From contig NZ_JAASQL010000005.1 in the NCBI RefSeq assembly GCF_011762155.1, positions 104,249-168,248 of the forward strand: DNA of 64,000 bases, given 5' to 3'. A program made the position numbers and the translations under genes. The first letter of the stretch is position 1, and every line of letters starts with the position of its first letter. The notes under the pieces were generated by a model that saw nothing but the letters and a program-made list of their open reading frames with translations, did not search any database and was not told the origin of the DNA. Source of the stretch: Wenyingzhuangia heitensis. GTDB lineage: Bacteria; Bacteroidota; Bacteroidia; Flavobacteriales; Flavobacteriaceae. Shown here one piece after another: positions 41,827-50,498 of the stretch.

Positions 41827-42558
41827 TTATAAGATAACTTTTACAGCATCTTGTTTATTTCCTTTAGAAATTTTAACAATGTAAACTCCAGAAGCTAAAC
41901 CTTGAGTAGCTACTTGTTGTCCTGTAATAGAGTACACAGCATCTAAGTTTGCACCTTCAACAGAAATTACTCCGTTTAGAGAAGTTACAGAAGCACCTTC
42001 AATTTTAGAAGTTGTAGAGCTTAAAGTTGTAGCTCCAGTAACTGTACTTACATTATAAATAATATGATTACCATTTGTTTCAGCTGTTAAATTTGGAGCT
42101 GTATCATCAGATGTTAACATGTTTACTGATTTAGCTTTTACATACCTAAGAGCAATTATATAAGTTGTACCAGCTGTAATTCCATCACCTAAAGGCAATT
42201 TATTTACAGTATATGTTTTTGTAAATGTACCACCAGATGGAGCAGTTACAGTAGTAACAACATCACCAGTTCCTTCATCATTAGTTAATCTTAATGCATT
42301 AGTTTGGAAACTACTAATATTACCACCTCCTGTAGTATCGCCATTTGGATATATACGGATATTAGCTCCTTGTATGTCTCCTGTAAGTGTTTCAGGTATT
42401 CCAGAAACGGTAAATACAATAGGTGAGTCTAGGGTTCCGTCTACAGTTGAAATTTCAGAAGCTGAAGAAGTAAGTTGAATACCAATTTGTCCAAAAGTTA
42501 AAGGTGTTACTATTAAAGCAGCTCCTAGTGTTAATTTTTTAAGTAAATTTTTAATCAT
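41827..42558 (-). CDS. Small secreted protein with T9SS C-terminal sorting signal
   Basis: A 243-residue exported protein. The signal peptide ends PLTFGQ. The middle (about 25-170) is a Thr/Ser/Gly-rich beta domain I cannot assign, perhaps an immunoglobulin-like or cadherin-like fold (QLTSSASEISTVDG, TYTVNKLPLGDGITAGTTYI). The last 75 residues are a type A T9SS sorting domain (VYSITGQQVATQ, LASGVYIVKISKGN, DAVKVIL), so it is sent to the cell surface or released. A -7 box TAGTTTTG lies on the minus strand at 42594-42587. Function unknown. Confidence 0.8.
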   Translation of the reverse strand: MIKNLLKKLTLGAALIVTPLTFGQIGIQLTSSASEISTVDGTLDSPIVFTVSGIPETLTGDIQGANIRIYPNGDTTGGGNISSFQTNALRLTNDEGTGDVVTTVTAPSGGTFTKTYTVNKLPLGDGITAGTTYIIALRYVKAKSVNMLTSDDTAPNLTAETNGNHIIYNVSTVTGATTLSSTTSKIEGASVTSLNGVISVEGANLDAVYSITGQQVATQGLASGVYIVKISKGNKQDAVKVIL

Positions 42559-42586
42559 AATATATAGTTTTTTATGTTTTGTAGGG

Positions 42587-42594
42587 CAAAACTA
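42587..42594 (-). promoter_or_regulatory. -7 element for the T9SS-cargo gene
   Basis: On the minus strand it reads TAGTTTTG, a perfect TAnnTTTG, 29 bases before the ATG. I see no good TTTG at the expected -33 position. Confidence 0.4.
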
Positions 42595-42695
42595 GAGATA
42601 TAAAGCAGTGGTAAAGAGAATATATGTGTTTTTTATTGTCGTATATGTGCTATTAACTCAGGTAGATTTTTGTAACTTTAATAGAAATTATTGCT

Positions 42696-44624
42696 ATGAA
42701 AAAAATTACATTTTTAATGATGTTTTGTGTCTTTGTTGTACAGGCACAAACATTTTATGTAGATACTAATGGAACAAATATTGTTTCTGATGGTACGTAT
42801 TTAAATCCATATACTTCTTTTAAAGATGTAATGGATGTTGTTTGGAGCGATGCCACTGTTGTTGTAAAAAGCGGAACTCATTATTTATCAGAAGGGATTG
42901 TATTGTGGGGAAAAGAAAATGTGATTTTTACAGCGGAAAATGATCAAACAATTATTGATGGTAGTCAAATTCCAGAGAATTATGTTTACAATGTAAATGG
43001 TGCACTTGTAAGAATTGTAGCTTGTAAACATGTAACCATATCAAAGTTAAAACTTCAAAATATACACGCAAATCATTCTTTGGGGCTAATTGTAGAAAAC
43101 AGTGACAATATGTTGATTGAAGGAAACGAGATATTGGGAATAAAATATGCAGTTACGACTAAAGCAATTAATGAAGTTGGTTTAGGGATTCCTCCACATG
43201 AATATGATCAATATGGAAATTTGTTTCTAAGAACAGCCACAGCATTACAAATTTTAGGTTCTGACTATACAGACAGTACCAGTAATATTAAAATTTTAAA
43301 CAATAAACTTTACAACAACAAAACAGGATGGAGTGAAACCTTAGTTATAAAAGGAAATGTAACTAATTTTTTGATTGAGAATAACGAGGTACGTAATAAC
43401 TCTAATATTGGAATAGATATATCGGGGCATTACAATGCATGTGAACAAGGTTGGCAAAACAATTGTGGTGTACCTATAGAAGAGTATACTCACAATAGTC
43501 AGGCTAATAATGGTGTTATAAAAGGAAATTTAGTTTGTAATAATGTATCAGAAAACGGGATTCATGGAGCAGGAATATATGTAGATGGGGCTAAGAAAAT
43601 AGTTGTCGAAAATAATACAGTACATAATAATGATTTTGGAATTTCTGTAGGTTGTGAAAAAATAGGAAAATCTGCTTCAGACATTCTTGTTAGAAATAAT
43701 TTGGTGTACGAAAATAAAAATGCAGGAATTGATGTTGGTGGTTTTAATTATTACAATGCAAATAATGGAATACCCTTAGATCTAGATCAAGAAGCATACT
43801 CTGGTCTGGTAACTAATGTTGCCATAGTAAACAATACAATAGCAAATAACAGTAACAATATTCAAGATTTTTACAACGGACAAATGCTGATTAGCTACTT
43901 AAGAAACTCCATCATTAAAAACAATATATTTTATGCAGGAGGGCATCATAAAAGATTGTTTTCTATGAGTTACAAGCTAACAACTTCTCATCTTAATTTT
44001 GATCATAATATTTTTTATACCACAGATTTTAATAATGATAGTTCTGTTCTAATTAGTATAAATGCTAAAACAAATGGTCAAGGGGAGTTTTTAGACTATA
44101 ATGATTTGATAAGTTTTACAACAGCAACAGGTCATAATCAACATGCAATTTTCTCAAATCCATATTTTGTAAATTCTAACACAGGGAGTCTTAATTTAGA
44201 TTTCCATGTAAATGCTATATCACCCGTTGTAGGTTTTGGAGAAATGATTCAAGAATCTTATCAAAACCCTGTTTTTGGAGATTACACCTCTACTGGTCTA
44301 GATTTAGACACAAGAGATAGAGTGGTTAATAATACAATTGATGTAGGAGCTTATCAAATGCAAGAACAACAATTTACAGATAAAGCAATTAGTTTTTTTG
44401 AGGATTTAACGGTGTTTCCAAATCCAACAAGCGAGTATATTTATGTGCCAAGTACATATGATGAATCTACATATACAGCAACTAATATTTTAACAGGAAC
44501 TATAACTAATGGAGTTGTAAAAAATGGTTCTTTTTTTATGGGAAATTTACAAAACGGAATGTATAGTATTGTTTTTACGGATGTATCTGGAGTTGCAAAA
44601 TCTATAAAAATCTATAAAAATTAA
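42696..44624 (+). CDS. T9SS-secreted parallel beta-helix protein
   Basis: A 642-residue exported protein. After signal peptide MKKITFLMMFCVFVVQAQ it opens with the pectin-lyase-like phrase YVDTNGTNIVSDGTYLNPYT. Many beta-helix coils follow with repeated IxNNxVxNN patterns (ILNNKLYNNKTG, VENNTVHNNDFGISVG, VRNNLVYENKNAGIDVGG), and a T9SS type A domain closes it (LTVFPNPTSEYIYVP). Beta-helix proteins of this kind are often polysaccharide lyases or glycan binders. No catalytic residues can be assigned, so the substrate is unknown. It stands alone between a T9SS cargo gene and an ECF sigma gene. Confidence 0.85.
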   Translation: MKKITFLMMFCVFVVQAQTFYVDTNGTNIVSDGTYLNPYTSFKDVMDVVWSDATVVVKSGTHYLSEGIVLWGKENVIFTAENDQTIIDGSQIPENYVYNVNGALVRIVACKHVTISKLKLQNIHANHSLGLIVENSDNMLIEGNEILGIKYAVTTKAINEVGLGIPPHEYDQYGNLFLRTATALQILGSDYTDSTSNIKILNNKLYNNKTGWSETLVIKGNVTNFLIENNEVRNNSNIGIDISGHYNACEQGWQNNCGVPIEEYTHNSQANNGVIKGNLVCNNVSENGIHGAGIYVDGAKKIVVENNTVHNNDFGISVGCEKIGKSASDILVRNNLVYENKNAGIDVGGFNYYNANNGIPLDLDQEAYSGLVTNVAIVNNTIANNSNNIQDFYNGQMLISYLRNSIIKNNIFYAGGHHKRLFSMSYKLTTSHLNFDHNIFYTTDFNNDSSVLISINAKTNGQGEFLDYNDLISFTTATGHNQHAIFSNPYFVNSNTGSLNLDFHVNAISPVVGFGEMIQESYQNPVFGDYTSTGLDLDTRDRVVNNTIDVGAYQMQEQQFTDKAISFFEDLTVFPNPTSEYIYVPSTYDESTYTATNILTGTITNGVVKNGSFFMGNLQNGMYSIVFTDVSGVAKSIKIYKN

Positions 44625-44687
44625 GGTCTTTAGCTTTTTATCGTCGGAATAAATAAATAAAAAAAGGTTAAAGTTTATTCTAAACCC

Positions 44688-44695
44688 TACATTTG
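44688..44695 (+). promoter_or_regulatory. -7 element before the ECF sigma gene
   Basis: TACATTTG matches TAnnTTTG and lies 20 bases before the TTG start at 44716. The -33 region is not convincing, and autoregulation by the sigma factor is possible. Confidence 0.4.
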
Positions 44696-44715
44696 CCGAC
44701 TAAAAGAATATTTGG

Positions 44716-45255
44716 TTGACAGATAATGAATTAATAGAAGAACTGGTAAAAAACAATAACACACAATTGTTTGCTGTTTTGTACGATAGATACAGTTCTG
44801 TTGTGTACAATAAATGCCTGTCTTTTGTAAAATCTAAAGAAGTAGCCGAAGATTTAACACATGATCTATTTGTTCAATTATTTGTGAAAATAAAAACATT
44901 TAAAGGCGAATCTAAGTTTTCTACTTGGTTATACTCCTATACCTATAATTTTTGCATAAATTATATTCAGAGAGATAAATACAATCAAAACGAAAAAGTT
45001 TGCGATCAGTTAGAAACTTCTTATGCAGATGTAGAAGATATAGATGATGCTTTGATTTTTGAAATTAAAGCAGAAAAATTAGTTGTAATTCTTGATAAAA
45101 TTGATCCTGAAGATAAAATGATATTGTTAATGAAATATCAGGATGATATGTCTATTAAAGAATTATCTACTCTTTTAACAATAGGAGAAAGTGCTGTGAA
45201 AATGCGCTTAAATAGAGCTAAGAAAAAAGCTTTAGAAACCTCTAAAATCTTGTAA
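44716..45255 (+). CDS. ECF-type RNA polymerase sigma factor
   Basis: A 179-residue sigma-70 factor with region 2 (LFAVLYDRYSSVVYNKCLSF, DLTHDLFVQLFVKIKTFKG) and region 4 (DKMILLMKYQDDMSIKELST, then LTIGESAVKMRLNRAKKKAL). There is no region 3, as usual for ECF factors. Translation starts at TTG 44716; no ATG is placed better. No membrane anti-sigma gene follows; instead a 56-residue protein is encoded 4 bases after the stop, then an MscS-like channel. That layout suggests an envelope or osmotic stress role. Confidence 0.88.
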   Translation: MTDNELIEELVKNNNTQLFAVLYDRYSSVVYNKCLSFVKSKEVAEDLTHDLFVQLFVKIKTFKGESKFSTWLYSYTYNFCINYIQRDKYNQNEKVCDQLETSYADVEDIDDALIFEIKAEKLVVILDKIDPEDKMILLMKYQDDMSIKELSTLLTIGESAVKMRLNRAKKKALETSKIL

Positions 45256-45259
45256 TGTT

Positions 45260-45430
45260 ATGAGTAATCCTTTTAAAGAAATACAAGAAAATCAACAACC
45301 TTCTCCAGAGCTAAGGAAAAAAGTGTTGGGAAATATAGATGCGCTAAAACTATCTTTAGATTTGGCCGATCTTTTTTTAGTAAAACAACCACAGATACTA
45401 TCAACTATATTTAAAAAGAAAAAACAATAA
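45260..45430 (+). CDS. 56-residue protein between the sigma factor and the channel
   Basis: A short reading frame starting MSNPFKEIQENQQPSPELRK and ending in a basic tail FKKKKQ; the middle is an amphipathic helix (VLGNIDALKLSLDLADLFLV). It starts 4 bases after the sigma gene and its stop is one base before the channel ATG, so it is tightly coupled. It has no transmembrane helix. It may be a small cytoplasmic anti-sigma factor or a relic of one; that is inference from position. Confidence 0.6.
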   Translation: MSNPFKEIQENQQPSPELRKKVLGNIDALKLSLDLADLFLVKQPQILSTIFKKKKQ

Positions 45431-45431
45431 A

Positions 45432-46238
45432 ATGAATTTTGAGTCAGGAAAAATGGGAGAGTTTTATAGTGTAATGCTTAATTTCTTAATTGGTGCGGGT
45501 AAAATAGTTGGATTTTTAATAATTGCTTTTATCGTTTTAAAACTAACATTATACGTTGTCGAAAAAATTTTAAGAAAAATAAATCCAGACAAGGTTATTG
45601 AAAAACTAAATGAATCAGAAGCTTTTGGTAAGAAAAAAATACAAGTAGATCTTGTTAAATTTTGTCTTCCTATAGTAAAGTGGTTTGTTATTTTAATATT
45701 TATCATTATTGGGGCAGAGTTGTTACAATTAGAAGTGGTTTCTAATGGAATTTCTAACGTGATTAGTGTATTGCCTAAAGTATTTGGAGCTGTCGTAATC
45801 TTTATAATAGGTGTTTATTTAGCCAGTTTAGTGAGAACAACCATAAGAACAGTTATGAAATCTTTAGGAGAAGGAGTGGCTAATATTGTAGCAACTATTG
45901 TCTTTTACGTAATCGTAATTTTTGTTTCGGTTACATCTTTAGAGCAATTAGGGGTCAATACAGCAATTATAACAAGTAATATTACATTAATTTTTGGATC
46001 AGTATTGGTCACTTTTACACTGTCTTTTGGGCTAGGCTCCAAAGATGTTGTTACAAGACTATTGTTAGGTTTTTATACTAAAAAATCGTTGTCTGTAGGA
46101 GATAAAGTAGATGTTAATGGTTTTGTAGGAGTCGTAGAATCTATAGACAGTATTTATGTGCTTGTTAAGTCTGATTCTGAGACAATTGTATATCCTATCA
46201 AATTTATATCAGAAAATAATATAAAAATTTTAAAATAA
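45432..46238 (+). CDS. MscS-like mechanosensitive channel (small-conductance type)
   Basis: A 268-residue membrane protein. Transmembrane helices lie at about 14-36, 72-93, 107-130 and 150-175, the last two rich in Gly and Ala. The MscS beta-domain follows (FGLGSKDVVTRLLLGFYTKK, then VGDKVDVNGFVGVVESIDSI). It lacks the long C-terminal cage of E. coli MscS. Such channels open at high membrane tension and release solutes in hypo-osmotic shock. It belongs to the sigma-small protein-channel operon. Confidence 0.85.
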   Translation: MNFESGKMGEFYSVMLNFLIGAGKIVGFLIIAFIVLKLTLYVVEKILRKINPDKVIEKLNESEAFGKKKIQVDLVKFCLPIVKWFVILIFIIIGAELLQLEVVSNGISNVISVLPKVFGAVVIFIIGVYLASLVRTTIRTVMKSLGEGVANIVATIVFYVIVIFVSVTSLEQLGVNTAIITSNITLIFGSVLVTFTLSFGLGSKDVVTRLLLGFYTKKSLSVGDKVDVNGFVGVVESIDSIYVLVKSDSETIVYPIKFISENNIKILK

Positions 46239-46346
46239 AATGTGACCTATCTAATATTTCAGTGTCATAATAGTAGTGAATATAATAATTAATTAAATTA
46301 GGGTAATTTATTAATCGCATGTTTATTCATTAGTATAGTAATAATT
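46239..46346. other. Gene-free spacer leading into hairpin copy 1
   Basis: There is no reading frame of note. From about 46298 the sequence (TAGGGTAATTTATTAATC...) resembles that before copy 2 from 46697, so the repeated unit is longer than the identical core. Confidence 0.6.
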
Positions 46347-46406
46347 AAAATAGACTATGGGGGTAGTCTATTTTTGTAAAGCCTTCTTTCACAAGAAGGC
46401 TTTTTT
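46347..46406 (+). repeat. Double-hairpin element, copy 1
   Basis: A 60-base unit identical to 46743-46802. The first hairpin has an 11-bp perfect stem (AAAATAGACTA/TAGTCTATTTT) with loop TGGGGG. The second has an 11-bp stem (AAAGCCTTCTT/AAGAAGGCTTT) with loop TCAC and a final T-run. The second is a standard intrinsic terminator; the first has an exposed G-run. It could be the 3' end of a small RNA or a mobile non-coding element. Confidence 0.85.
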
Positions 46407-46742
46407 ATTTATTATCGCATCCTAAAATAAGGTTATACATAGTAGACCCACTTTAGATATAGACTTTCCAGCTCTAAGAAAATAGGTGTTTAATTAATAT
46501 GAATTGTTTTTGTTGGAGTCAGAAAACATGATAACATACCTAGAGGGGGCTAAGCTAAATAAGATATCTAACAAATTAAATAGGATATTAAGCTTTGATA
46601 TCATGTAAATTAGTTAAAAACAATAACCTTGTATTTTTAAATATTGTAGTTTATTATTGAACTCTAATTAAATTTAGAAAATAGTAAATAATTCAAGTAG
46701 GGTATTTTTTCAATCATTTGTTTAATTACTGTATAGTTATAT
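46407..46742. other. Gene-free spacer between the two hairpin copies
   Basis: No reading frame longer than about ten codons starts here with a convincing signal. The sequence contains an imperfect inverted repeat (GATATC... around 46563 to GATATC around 46597-46602). No tRNA or protein remnant was recognised. From about 46697 it resembles the leader of copy 1 at 46298. Confidence 0.5.
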
Positions 46743-46802
46743 AAAATAGACTATGGGGGTAGTCTATTTTTGTAAAGCCTTCTTTCACAAGAAGGCTTTT
46801 TT
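46743..46802 (+). repeat. Double-hairpin element, copy 2
   Basis: Identical to copy 1 (46347-46406) over 60 bases, at a distance of 396 bases. Its terminator hairpin is at 46774-46799. It lies upstream of the ettA promoter. Confidence 0.85.
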
Positions 46803-46853
46803 TACTTTAGTAAAGTAAGTTTTAAAGAATTAACAAGCAGAGATTTTAATATG

Positions 46854-46885
46854 ATTGTTTGCTCTATAAAAAAGAACTATTTTTG
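46854..46885 (+). promoter_or_regulatory. Promoter of ettA
   Basis: ATTG at 46854-46857, a 20-base spacer, and TATTTTTG at 46878-46885, which is a perfect -7 motif. The ATG follows after 23 bases. Confidence 0.55.
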
Positions 46886-46908
46886 ACTTTTAAAATAAAT
46901 AGAATAAC

Positions 46909-48600
46909 ATGTCAGACGATAAAAAAGTAATTTTTTCCATGTCTGGATTGAGTAAAACTTACCAATCTACAGGAAAACAAGTATTAAAAAATATTCATTT
47001 AAGTTTTTTTTACGGAGCTAAAATCGGAATCTTAGGATTAAACGGTTCTGGTAAATCTACTTTGATGAAGATTATAGCAGGAGTAGAAAAAAATTATCAA
47101 GGAGATATTACTTTTCTAGATGGATATTCTGTAGGGTATTTAGAACAAGAGCCTCAGTTAGATGACGATAAAACCGTAATGGATATTGTTAAAGAGGGAG
47201 CTGCTGAAACAGTTGCTATTTTAGAAGAGTACAACAAAATAAACGACATGTTTGGTTTGGAAGAAGTGTATTCTGATGCCGATAAAATGGACAAACTAAT
47301 GGCTCGTCAGGCTGAGTTACAGGACCAAATAGATGCTTCTAATGCTTGGGAGTTAGATACTAAGCTAGAAATTGCGATGGATGCTTTACGTACACCAGAG
47401 GGAGATACACCAATTAAAAACTTATCTGGAGGAGAAAGAAGAAGAGTTGCTTTGTGTAGATTGTTATTACAAGAACCAGATGTATTGCTGTTAGATGAAC
47501 CTACCAACCATTTAGATGCTGAATCCGTACATTGGTTAGAACATCACTTAGCACAGTATAAAGGAACTGTAATTGCAATTACGCACGATAGATATTTCTT
47601 AGACAATGTAGCGGGTTGGATTTTAGAATTAGATAGAGGAGAGGGGATTCCTTGGAAAGGAAACTATTCATCTTGGTTAGATCAAAAAGGACAACGTTTA
47701 GCTAAAGAAGAAAAAACAGCTTCTAAACGTCAAAAAACATTAGCAAGAGAGTTAGAGTGGGTAAAACAAGGAGCTAAAGGACGTCAAGCAAAATCTAAAG
47801 CTCGTTTAAAAAACTACGATAAGTTAATGAATCAAGACCAAAAACAGGTCGAAGAAAAATTAGAAATATACATTCCTAACGGACCTCGTTTGGGAACCAA
47901 TGTAATTGAAGCTAAAAATGTAGCCAAAGCGTTTGGGGATAAATTGCTATATGATAATTTAGAATTTAACTTACCACAAAATGGAATTGTAGGGATTATT
48001 GGGCCAAACGGAGCTGGTAAGTCTACTATTTTTAGAATGATTATGGGAGAACAAATTCCAGACAATGGGGAGTTTGTTGTTGGAGATACTGCTAAGATTG
48101 CTTATGTGGATCAAAACCATTCCGATATTGATCCTGAAAAATCTATTTGGCAAAACTTTTCTGATGGACAAGAATTAATCCTGATGGGGGGTAAAATGGT
48201 CAACTCTAGAGCTTATTTATCTCGTTTTAACTTTAGTGGATCTGAGCAAAATAAAAAAGTATCAACACTGTCTGGAGGTGAACGTAACCGTTTGCATTTA
48301 GCGATGACTTTAAAAGAAGAAGGAAACGTATTGTTGTTAGATGAACCTACCAACGATTTAGATGTAAATACACTAAGAGCCTTAGAAGAAGGTTTAGAAA
48401 ACTTTGCAGGGTGTGGAGTGGTTATATCGCATGATAGATGGTTTTTAGATAGAATCTGTACTCATATATTAGCTTTTGAAGGGGATTCTCAGGTTTACTT
48501 CTTTGAAGGATCTTTCTCTGAGTATGAAGAGAATAAAATCAAACGTTTAGGTGGAGATGGAGTTCCAAAACGAATTAAATATAAAAAATTGATAAGATAA
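46909..48600 (+). CDS. ettA: Energy-dependent translational throttle protein EttA (ABC-F)
   Basis: A 563-residue ABC-F protein with two ATPase domains and no membrane segment. Walker A motifs are GLNGSGKST and GPNGAGKST. The signature motifs LSGGERRRVALCRLLL and LSGGERNRLHLAM each precede a Walker B (LLLDEPTNHLD, LLLDEPTNDLD). The linker between the domains carries basic residues (KGRQAKSKARLKNYDKLM), as in EttA. In the family it binds the ribosomal E site and gates the first peptide bond according to ATP level. It is a single gene with its own promoter and terminator. Another ABC-F class is possible, but length and linker fit EttA. Confidence 0.93.
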   Translation: MSDDKKVIFSMSGLSKTYQSTGKQVLKNIHLSFFYGAKIGILGLNGSGKSTLMKIIAGVEKNYQGDITFLDGYSVGYLEQEPQLDDDKTVMDIVKEGAAETVAILEEYNKINDMFGLEEVYSDADKMDKLMARQAELQDQIDASNAWELDTKLEIAMDALRTPEGDTPIKNLSGGERRRVALCRLLLQEPDVLLLDEPTNHLDAESVHWLEHHLAQYKGTVIAITHDRYFLDNVAGWILELDRGEGIPWKGNYSSWLDQKGQRLAKEEKTASKRQKTLARELEWVKQGAKGRQAKSKARLKNYDKLMNQDQKQVEEKLEIYIPNGPRLGTNVIEAKNVAKAFGDKLLYDNLEFNLPQNGIVGIIGPNGAGKSTIFRMIMGEQIPDNGEFVVGDTAKIAYVDQNHSDIDPEKSIWQNFSDGQELILMGGKMVNSRAYLSRFNFSGSEQNKKVSTLSGGERNRLHLAMTLKEEGNVLLLDEPTNDLDVNTLRALEEGLENFAGCGVVISHDRWFLDRICTHILAFEGDSQVYFFEGSFSEYEENKIKRLGGDGVPKRIKYKKLIR

Positions 48601-48612
48601 CATCAATAAAAC

Positions 48613-48649
48613 AAAAAAGGCTTTATCATTAGTTTGATAAAGCCTTTTT
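48613..48649. terminator. Bidirectional terminator after ettA
   Basis: AAAAAAGGCTTTATCA and TGATAAAGCCTTTTT pair around a six-base loop, between ettA and the converging SPOR-like gene. Confidence 0.85.
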
Positions 48650-48653
48650 CATT

Positions 48654-49001
48654 TTATAAAATCTTTGCGTTTGGGTATTTTTCTCTAATAATAATAGCAA
48701 TTCTTTCAGCCTCTATAGTAGAGCTATAAGCAGGGGTTAATACTTTCCAATCGGGGCTTACATAAGTAAGTTTAATAGAAATGCCTTTGTATTCTCCTTT
48801 AAACTCTTCGTAAATTTGTCTGGCTTTGTCTTCTTGGCCATTATATAATAAAACACTTACTCCATTTTTGCTGTTTTTATTATAATTTCTTTTTTTTTCA
48901 ACAAAACTATTTAAAGATGGGGTAATTTCTTGTGCAAAAACAGAAGAAGAATATCCTAATACAATTGTGAATAATTTGATTAATAATGTTTTAGATGCCA
49001 T
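48654..49001 (-). CDS. Small secreted SPOR-like protein
   Basis: A 115-residue exported protein. The signal peptide ends SSSVFAQ. The rest resembles one SPOR module of the form VSVLLYNGQEDKARQIYEEF, then YVSPDWKVLTPAYSSTIEAE and a final IREKYPNAKIL. In SPOR domains this fold binds peptidoglycan; the usual closing YRVRVG-like strand is only partly visible, so I call it SPOR-like. It is monocistronic and lies next to the ActA-F operon without a functional link that I can see. Confidence 0.7.
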   Translation of the reverse strand: MASKTLLIKLFTIVLGYSSSVFAQEITPSLNSFVEKKRNYNKNSKNGVSVLLYNGQEDKARQIYEEFKGEYKGISIKLTYVSPDWKVLTPAYSSTIEAERIAIIIREKYPNAKIL

Positions 49002-49108
49002 AATTTATTTTTGTCTTTAGGTTCAACAAAAGTAATAAAACTAAATGACATTATTAAGTTATTTAGAATACATATAAATTAACTTTTACTACGTATATCT
49101 GTTCTTCA

Positions 49109-49142
49109 ATTGGATGCATAATATTACTTTTGTGGCAACGTT
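49109..49142 (+). promoter_or_regulatory. Promoter of the act-cox operon
   Basis: ATTG at 49109-49112, a 22-base spacer, and TACTTTTG at 49135-49142, a perfect -7 box. It lies inside the longer reading frame that begins at 49114, which supports the ATG at 49216 as the true start and implies a leader of about 65 bases. Confidence 0.5.
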
Positions 49143-49215
49143 TAAAAATGACTACAAATCTTTTTCTAGTCTTTTAGCCACGTTAGAACAATATAAAAAC
49201 CTATTATACAACTGT

Positions 49216-50439
49216 ATGAAAATTGTGAAATTACACAGAAAACTGTCTAGTGTTTTAAAGTTAAGTCTGGTGCTTTTCTTTTCTTTTTCTTTGAGTTTAT
49301 CAGCACAAGATACTCCATCGGATGAGCAAGTTAAAGCGGGTAAAGCATTGTTTAATATGCATTGTGCATCGTGTCACAAGTTAGACAAAAAGGCAACGGG
49401 GCCTGCACTTGGTAAAGTAGCAGAACGTCGTGAAATGGATTGGTTACAAGCTTGGATTAAGAACAACAACAAGTTAAGAGCTTCTGGAGATGCAGATGCG
49501 AAAGCTATTTATGAGGAGTACGGAGGTGTCGCTATGAGTGTGTTTGAGTTTTTGTCAGACAAACAAATAGAAGATATTATAGCTTATACCACTGTAGGAG
49601 ATGTTAAAAAAGGAGGTGCTACAGTAGCGGTAGCTCAAGCCGCTGAAGTAGATTCTACTGCCGGTGAGATTTTGCCAGTAATTGCAACAGTTGTTGTAGT
49701 GTTGGTTTTATTAGCATTAATTGGATGGGTTTTCTTGAAAAGCAATAACGGATTCTTAAAGATAGTATCTGTAATAGTGTTGGTTTTCTTAGGGGTTTAT
49801 TTCGGATTTACAGCGTTAATGTCTATTGGTGTAGATGAAGGGTATCAGCCAGTACAGCCTATTGCTTTTTCTCATAAAATTCACGCAGGAGATAATAAAA
49901 TTGATTGTCAATATTGTCACTCTTCAGCCAAACACTCTAAAACTTCTGGGATTCCATCGGTAAATGTTTGTATGAACTGTCATAAAAATATTTCTGAAGT
50001 ATCAGATGATACTCAAGTGAAGTTAGGAGAAGGAAGAGTTTTTGATAAAACGAAATTGGATAAAGAAATTCAAAAAGTATATGATGCTGCCGGATGGGAT
50101 GCAGAAAACTTAGAGTATACAGGAGAAACAAAACCTGTTAAATGGGTTCGTATACACAATTTACCAGACTTTGCATACTTTAATCACTCACAACACGTAA
50201 CTGTTGCAGGTGTTAAATGTCAAAAATGTCATGGTCCTGTAGAAGAAATGGATGAGCTTTATCAATACTCTCCGTTAACAATGGGATGGTGTATAGACTG
50301 TCATAAAGAAACAGAAGTGAACATTGAAGGTAATGGATACTACAAAAAAATTCACGAACAATTATCTCATAAATATGGAGTAGAGAAGGTAACGATCGCT
50401 CAATTAGGAGGTAAGGAATGTGGTAAGTGTCATTACTAG
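49216..50439 (+). CDS. actA: Alternative complex III subunit A, multihaem cytochrome c
   Basis: A 407-residue periplasmic cytochrome with a signal peptide ending SLSAQ and six CXXCH haem sites: CASCH, CQYCH, CMNCH, CQKCH, CIDCH and CGKCH. The first is a separate class I cytochrome c domain (MHCASCHKLDKKATGPALG). A transmembrane helix or two follow (about 140-200), then the five-haem region. This fusion of a monohaem domain with a pentahaem domain is usual for flavobacterial ActA. It takes electrons from the ActB Fe-S clusters. I start at the ATG at 49216, because the longer frame to 49114 crosses the promoter. Confidence 0.9.
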   Translation: MKIVKLHRKLSSVLKLSLVLFFSFSLSLSAQDTPSDEQVKAGKALFNMHCASCHKLDKKATGPALGKVAERREMDWLQAWIKNNNKLRASGDADAKAIYEEYGGVAMSVFEFLSDKQIEDIIAYTTVGDVKKGGATVAVAQAAEVDSTAGEILPVIATVVVVLVLLALIGWVFLKSNNGFLKIVSVIVLVFLGVYFGFTALMSIGVDEGYQPVQPIAFSHKIHAGDNKIDCQYCHSSAKHSKTSGIPSVNVCMNCHKNISEVSDDTQVKLGEGRVFDKTKLDKEIQKVYDAAGWDAENLEYTGETKPVKWVRIHNLPDFAYFNHSQHVTVAGVKCQKCHGPVEEMDELYQYSPLTMGWCIDCHKETEVNIEGNGYYKKIHEQLSHKYGVEKVTIAQLGGKECGKCHY

Positions 50440-50498
50440 AATATTAAGAATTTAAGCTAAGTTTTTAGTTAGCATCAACTATAGAAAAACAAATAAAC

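Noticed and set aside
46347..46802. The repeated double hairpin as a CRISPR array or integron attC sites
   Set aside because: Only two copies, 396 bases apart, with long unequal flanks and terminator-like structure; there are no cas genes, no integrase and no core-site sequences.
49114..49215. N-terminal extension of ActA from 49114
   Set aside because: It would place the -7 box TACTTTTG inside the gene, and the signal peptide begins only at the ATG at 49216.
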